DNA of 59,842 nucleotides, taken from contig CAJTVF010000010.1 of NCBI GenBank assembly GCA_910579435.1, forward strand, positions 1 through 59,842, in the 5' to 3' direction. The number at the start of each line of letters is the position of its first letter. Within the stretch, counting starts at the first letter, position 1. Origin of the DNA: an uncultured Oscillibacter sp. GTDB lineage: Bacteria; Bacillota; Clostridia; Oscillospirales; Oscillospiraceae. A program made the translations under genes and the position numbers. Below, one piece after another: positions 57,070-59,842 of this stretch. The notes under the pieces are model-generated. The model was not told the DNA's origin, made no database searches, and worked only from the letters and a program-made list of their open reading frames with translations.

Positions 57070-57957
57070 ATGGAGTATATCCCCGCCAAGTCCATCGTAA
57101 ACCGGACCAAGGACCCCAGTTGGTTCGGAACGGAATACAACATGAACATCTACCGGGGCTGCTGTCACGGCTGCATCTACTGCGACAGCCGGAGCGACTG
57201 CTACCACACCGACGGCTTTGATCAGGTCAAGGTCAAGGCAGACGCCCTGCGTATCATTCGGGACGACCTGGCCAGCAAGGCCAAAACCGGCGTGGTCGGC
57301 ACCGGCTCCATGAGCGACCCCTACAATCCCTTTGAACAAGAGTTCCTGCTCACCCGGCGCGCCCTGACGCTTCTGGAAGCCTACGGCTTCGGCGCGGCCA
57401 TCGCCACGAAAAGCGACCTGATCACCCGGGACATCGACGTGCTCTCCTCCATCAACCGGACTATGCCCGCCATCTGCAAAATCACCGTCACCACCTGCGA
57501 CGACGCGCTGGCCGCCAAGGTGGAGCCTGGGGCCCCTTCTCCCTCCCGCCGTCTGGCGGCGGTGGAGCGGCTCAGTGCCGCCGGGCTGTTCACGGGTATT
57601 TTGATGATGCCCATTCTCCCCTTTCTGGAGGATCACCCGGAGAACATCCGGGCAATCGTAAACCGGGCGGCGGACGCGGGGGCCCGGTTCGTCTACCCCG
57701 CTCTGGGCATGACCTGCCGGGCGGGACAGCGGGAGTACTTTTACCGGAAGCTGGAGGCGTATTTCCCCGGTCAGGGCCTGGCGGAACGGTATCAACGGCG
57801 GTACGGGCCCCGGTATGAGTGCGCCAGTCCCAAGGCCCGGGCGCTGTGGGAGGTCTTTCAAGAGACGTGTAACCGCCGGGGCCTGCTGTACTCCATGGGC
57901 CGCATTGTCACCGCCTCCCGCCGGGGACATGAGGCGGACCAGCTCAGCTTGTTTTAG
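57070..57957 (+). CDS. radical SAM protein, spore photoproduct lyase-like family
   Basis: This 295-residue protein binds a [4Fe-4S] cluster through CCHGCIYCDSR (CxxxCxxC, about 31-39) and shares the SPL-like family pattern (MEYIPAKSIVNRTK, GTGSMSDPYNPFE, TKSDLITRDIDVL). True spore photoproduct lyase is longer and has another C-terminal Cys region, so this is a relative of unknown substrate. The stop codon lies in a long hairpin. Confidence 0.85.
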   Translation: MEYIPAKSIVNRTKDPSWFGTEYNMNIYRGCCHGCIYCDSRSDCYHTDGFDQVKVKADALRIIRDDLASKAKTGVVGTGSMSDPYNPFEQEFLLTRRALTLLEAYGFGAAIATKSDLITRDIDVLSSINRTMPAICKITVTTCDDALAAKVEPGAPSPSRRLAAVERLSAAGLFTGILMMPILPFLEDHPENIRAIVNRAADAGARFVYPALGMTCRAGQREYFYRKLEAYFPGQGLAERYQRRYGPRYECASPKARALWEVFQETCNRRGLLYSMGRIVTASRRGHEADQLSLF

Positions 57958-58002
57958 GACTTGCTTGAAATCGGCGAATGCCGGTTTTCAGGCAGGTCCT
58001 AA
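57954..58002 (+). repeat. long hairpin over the stop of the radical SAM gene
   Basis: Arms of about 22 nt (57954-57975 and 57980-58002) pair with G.U wobbles and one bulge around a 4-nt loop. The wobbles are allowed only in the plus-strand RNA. There is no T-run. Confidence 0.6.
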
Positions 58003-58095
58003 AAAATTTCCCCGGCTGTGCAGCATTTTCCCTCCTTGAAGGGTATTGATGATAGAGCGCTCAAAACCACCCATTCCATTGAAAGAAGGTGCAGC

Positions 58096-58551
58096 ATGGA
58101 CACGGAATCCGCCGTGGAGCAATACGGAACGATGGTCTACCGCCTGGCCTACGCCCAGCTCCGCAGCCGCCATGACGCCGACGACGTTTTTCAGGAGGTA
58201 TTCCTCCGCTATCACCGGGCCGCCCCGCCCTTTGAGAGCGAGGAACACCGGAAAGCCTGGCTCCTGCGAGTGACGGCCAACTGCGCCAACAGCCTCGCTG
58301 CCTCTCCCTGGCGGAAGCGCAGCGTCCCCCTGGAGGACGTCTATGCGTACTCCGACCAGGAGGAGTCCGGCCTGGACGCCGCCCTTGCCCAGCTGCCGTC
58401 CAAGTACCGGTCTGTCATTCATCTCTATTACTACGAAGGCTATAGTACGGAGGAAATCGCCCGCATTTTAGGGCGCAGGGCCTCCACGGTCCGCGCCCAG
58501 CTGACCCGGGCCCGGCAAACCCTGGCCCGCCTTCTGAAGGAGAATCTATGA
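58096..58551 (+). CDS. ECF-type RNA polymerase sigma factor
   Basis: This 151-residue factor shows region 2 (EQYGTMVYRLAYAQLRSRHDADDVFQEVFLRYHR) and region 4 (LPSKYRSVIHLYYYEGYSTEEIARILGRRASTVRAQLTRARQTL). It resembles the factor at 54114-54584. The ATG at 58096 has AAGAAGG upstream. It overlaps its partner gene by 4 bp. Confidence 0.93.
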   Translation: MDTESAVEQYGTMVYRLAYAQLRSRHDADDVFQEVFLRYHRAAPPFESEEHRKAWLLRVTANCANSLAASPWRKRSVPLEDVYAYSDQEESGLDAALAQLPSKYRSVIHLYYYEGYSTEEIARILGRRASTVRAQLTRARQTLARLLKENL

Positions 58552-59558
58552 ACATTTCAAAGACCTATGAACGGATCAACGCGCCAGTTGTCCCCTCCCC
58601 CCGCTTAATGGAAAAGACTTTGGCAAAAATCCGGCGTTCCGGTTTTCCGCGCCGCCGTCTGGCGGCTATCGCCGCCGCGGCGGCGGTGCTCCTCGCCACT
58701 CCCGCCCTGGCGGTCCAGACCGAACCGGGCTATCAGCTCCTTTACCGCCTCTCCCCCGCCTCCGCCCAGTTTTTCCAGCCCGTGCAGAGGTCCTGCACAG
58801 ACAACGGCGTGACCGTAGAAGTGGCCTCCGTTCACGTGGAGGGAAACACCGCCCAGGCGTACATTGCCCTCCGGGGAGACGCCGTGGACGCAAGCTGCGA
58901 CCTCTTTGACAACTACAACTTCCATGTTCCCTTCGACCAGAGCAGCCATTGTGAGCGGGTAGGCTTTGACCCGGATACCAGCACGGCGTTCTTCCTGGTC
59001 ACCACCCAGACCATGGACGGTTCTCCCATCCCCCGGGGAGGGAAAATGACCTTCTCCCTGGGCTGCTTCCTCACCGGCAAGCAGAAGCTGGAGGGCGCAG
59101 AGGTTTCCTTGAAGCTGGCGGACTATGCCGTAGAAGCCGAGACGGTGGAGGGCCTCTACCGCAGCGGCGGGGGCGGAAACCTGGAGCTGGCGGACTCCGT
59201 GTCCATGCTCCGGCCCGGCCCGGTCCTGGCGGAGCCGGCCCCCGGCCTCGCTGTCACCGCCGCCGGATACGCGGACGGCCTGTTCCACGTCCAGCTCTGC
59301 CAGGGCGACGCCGGAGAGCTGGACAACCACGGCTTTCTGTGGCTGGAGAACCGCGAAAGAGAACGCCTGGAGACGCTGGGTCTTGCCTATTTCGCCGATC
59401 TCTCAGAGGATAGCGCCCGGCTGGATTATCAGGAGTTTCTCTTTGACGTTTCTCCGGAGGAACTGGAAAACTGCACGCTCCACGGTGACTTTTACACCGC
59501 TTCCGCCCGGATTGACGGGAATTGGCGCATTACCTTCCCCCTGGAAAACGACGAATAA
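58548..59558 (+). CDS. putative anti-sigma factor, DUF4179-like membrane protein
   Basis: This 336-residue protein has an N-terminal cytosolic helix region (about 1-36), a membrane helix (LAAIAAAAAVLLATPALAV) and a large extracytoplasmic domain of DUF4179-like beta-rich kind. The 4-bp overlap with the sigma gene supports an anti-sigma role. The helix could also act as a cleavable signal, but the Arg-rich stop before it favours an anchor. Confidence 0.72.
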   Translation: MNISKTYERINAPVVPSPRLMEKTLAKIRRSGFPRRRLAAIAAAAAVLLATPALAVQTEPGYQLLYRLSPASAQFFQPVQRSCTDNGVTVEVASVHVEGNTAQAYIALRGDAVDASCDLFDNYNFHVPFDQSSHCERVGFDPDTSTAFFLVTTQTMDGSPIPRGGKMTFSLGCFLTGKQKLEGAEVSLKLADYAVEAETVEGLYRSGGGGNLELADSVSMLRPGPVLAEPAPGLAVTAAGYADGLFHVQLCQGDAGELDNHGFLWLENRERERLETLGLAYFADLSEDSARLDYQEFLFDVSPEELENCTLHGDFYTASARIDGNWRITFPLENDE

Positions 59559-59596
59559 AAATATCCATTCTCAAAATATCCCTGGAAAGCAGCACG

Positions 59597-59628
59597 AACC
59601 GCCCCGGGCAATACAGCCCGGGGCGGTT
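59597..59628 (+). terminator. terminator after the third ECF module
   Basis: A perfect 13-bp GC-rich stem (59597-59609 with 59616-59628) with a 6-nt loop and a short TTTCTT tail. Confidence 0.85.
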
Positions 59629-59649
59629 TCTTAACCTAAAAATTCCGTG

Positions 59650-59842
59650 TCAGTCCAGCGGCTTCATGGTGGGGAATTGTTTCGCCACTCCGCACACTGT
59701 TACATAAGTTATCAAATCCTGACCATTCATAACAGTTTTCCTAACTTTCTCGGCATATTGTTATTTATCGTTACACAGTGTATTCGCTGATTTGTCGTAA
59801 AATCTGTCGTAAAACTCAGCTGATCTTGATTTTGCCTTCCAG
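59650..59842 (-). other. AT-richer tail with a 26-codon frame and an 8-codon gene end
   Basis: On the minus strand a frame of eight codons ends in TGA at 59816-59818 and runs off the window (LEGKIKIS). A 26-codon frame (59650-59730, starting MNGQDLITYVTVCGVAKQF) resembles the start of small SHOCT-like proteins found on clostridial mobile elements. Between them is a 12-bp-spaced direct repeat TGTCGTAAAA (59793-59802, 59805-59814). Base composition is lower in GC than the rest, so a mobile-element edge is possible. Confidence 0.35.

Noticed and set aside
1..59842. CRISPR arrays, tRNA and rRNA genes
   Set aside because: I found no regularly spaced direct repeats with unique spacers and no recognisable tRNA or rRNA sequence on either strand; a covariance-model scan would settle tRNAs.

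Overview
The window (about 60 kb, GC-rich) is a chromosomal segment of an anaerobic, spore-forming Bacillota of the class Clostridia, most probably an Oscillospiraceae relative (Flavonifractor/Lawsonibacter-like). The reasons are a complete spoIIIAA-AH operon, spoIVA, a SipL-type coat protein and spoVM, an IspH-ribosomal S1 fusion, pyrophosphate-type phosphofructokinase, and a butyryl-CoA:acetate CoA-transferase typical of gut butyrate producers. I see no tRNA, rRNA, CRISPR array or intact transposon.

Layout. 0-9 kb: Xer-type recombinase, a 165-bp fold-back MITE-like element, amidase-domain protein, AraC regulator, divergent fba and pfp, an ECF sigma/membrane-protein pair, an unknown gene and coaX. 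9-14 kb: ogt with a small CPCC protein, spoIVA, and a polar amino-acid ABC transporter operon. 14-29 kb (minus strand): a long housekeeping block in the Bacillus subtilis order yloC-remA-gmk-rpoZ-priA-def-fmt-rsmB-rlmN-prpC-prkC-rsgA-spoVM, with a zinc peptidase inserted, coaBC, rpe and thiN missing, and sipL next to spoVM. 29-36.5 kb: J-domain protein, DUF5685, RseC-like, cdaR-cdaA (c-di-AMP), a desulfurase-like/DUF3343 pair, ispF-ispD-carD. 36.6-46 kb: CoA-transferase, ispH-S1, plsC, cmk, BaiN-like flavoprotein, RpiR regulator, ispA, xseB-xseA, and an autoregulated XRE/DUF6809 cassette. 46.5-52.3 kb: nusB, Asp23-family protein and spoIIIAH-AA. 52.4-59.8 kb: XRE/membrane-protein pair, two further ECF sigma/membrane-protein pairs, tyrS with a T-box leader, a lipoprotein and a radical SAM protein.

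How it works together. The spore-coat basement layer (SpoIVA, SpoVM, SipL) and the mother-cell side of the feeding channel (SpoIIIA) are all here. spoIVA, sipL and spoIIIAA share a sigma-E-like promoter with the same -10 box CATAGAGT. The 22-codon spoVM gene is easy to miss; it is recognised from sequence and from conserved position. Other control elements that can be read directly are the tyrS T-box with a UAC specifier, overlapping divergent fba/pfp promoters, and two XRE cassettes with symmetrical operators. No wholly new defence or mobile system is evident. The least understood parts are the DUF5685/J-domain/RseC cluster, the DUF3343 pair, the XRE/DUF6809 cassette ahead of xseA, and several large hairpins.
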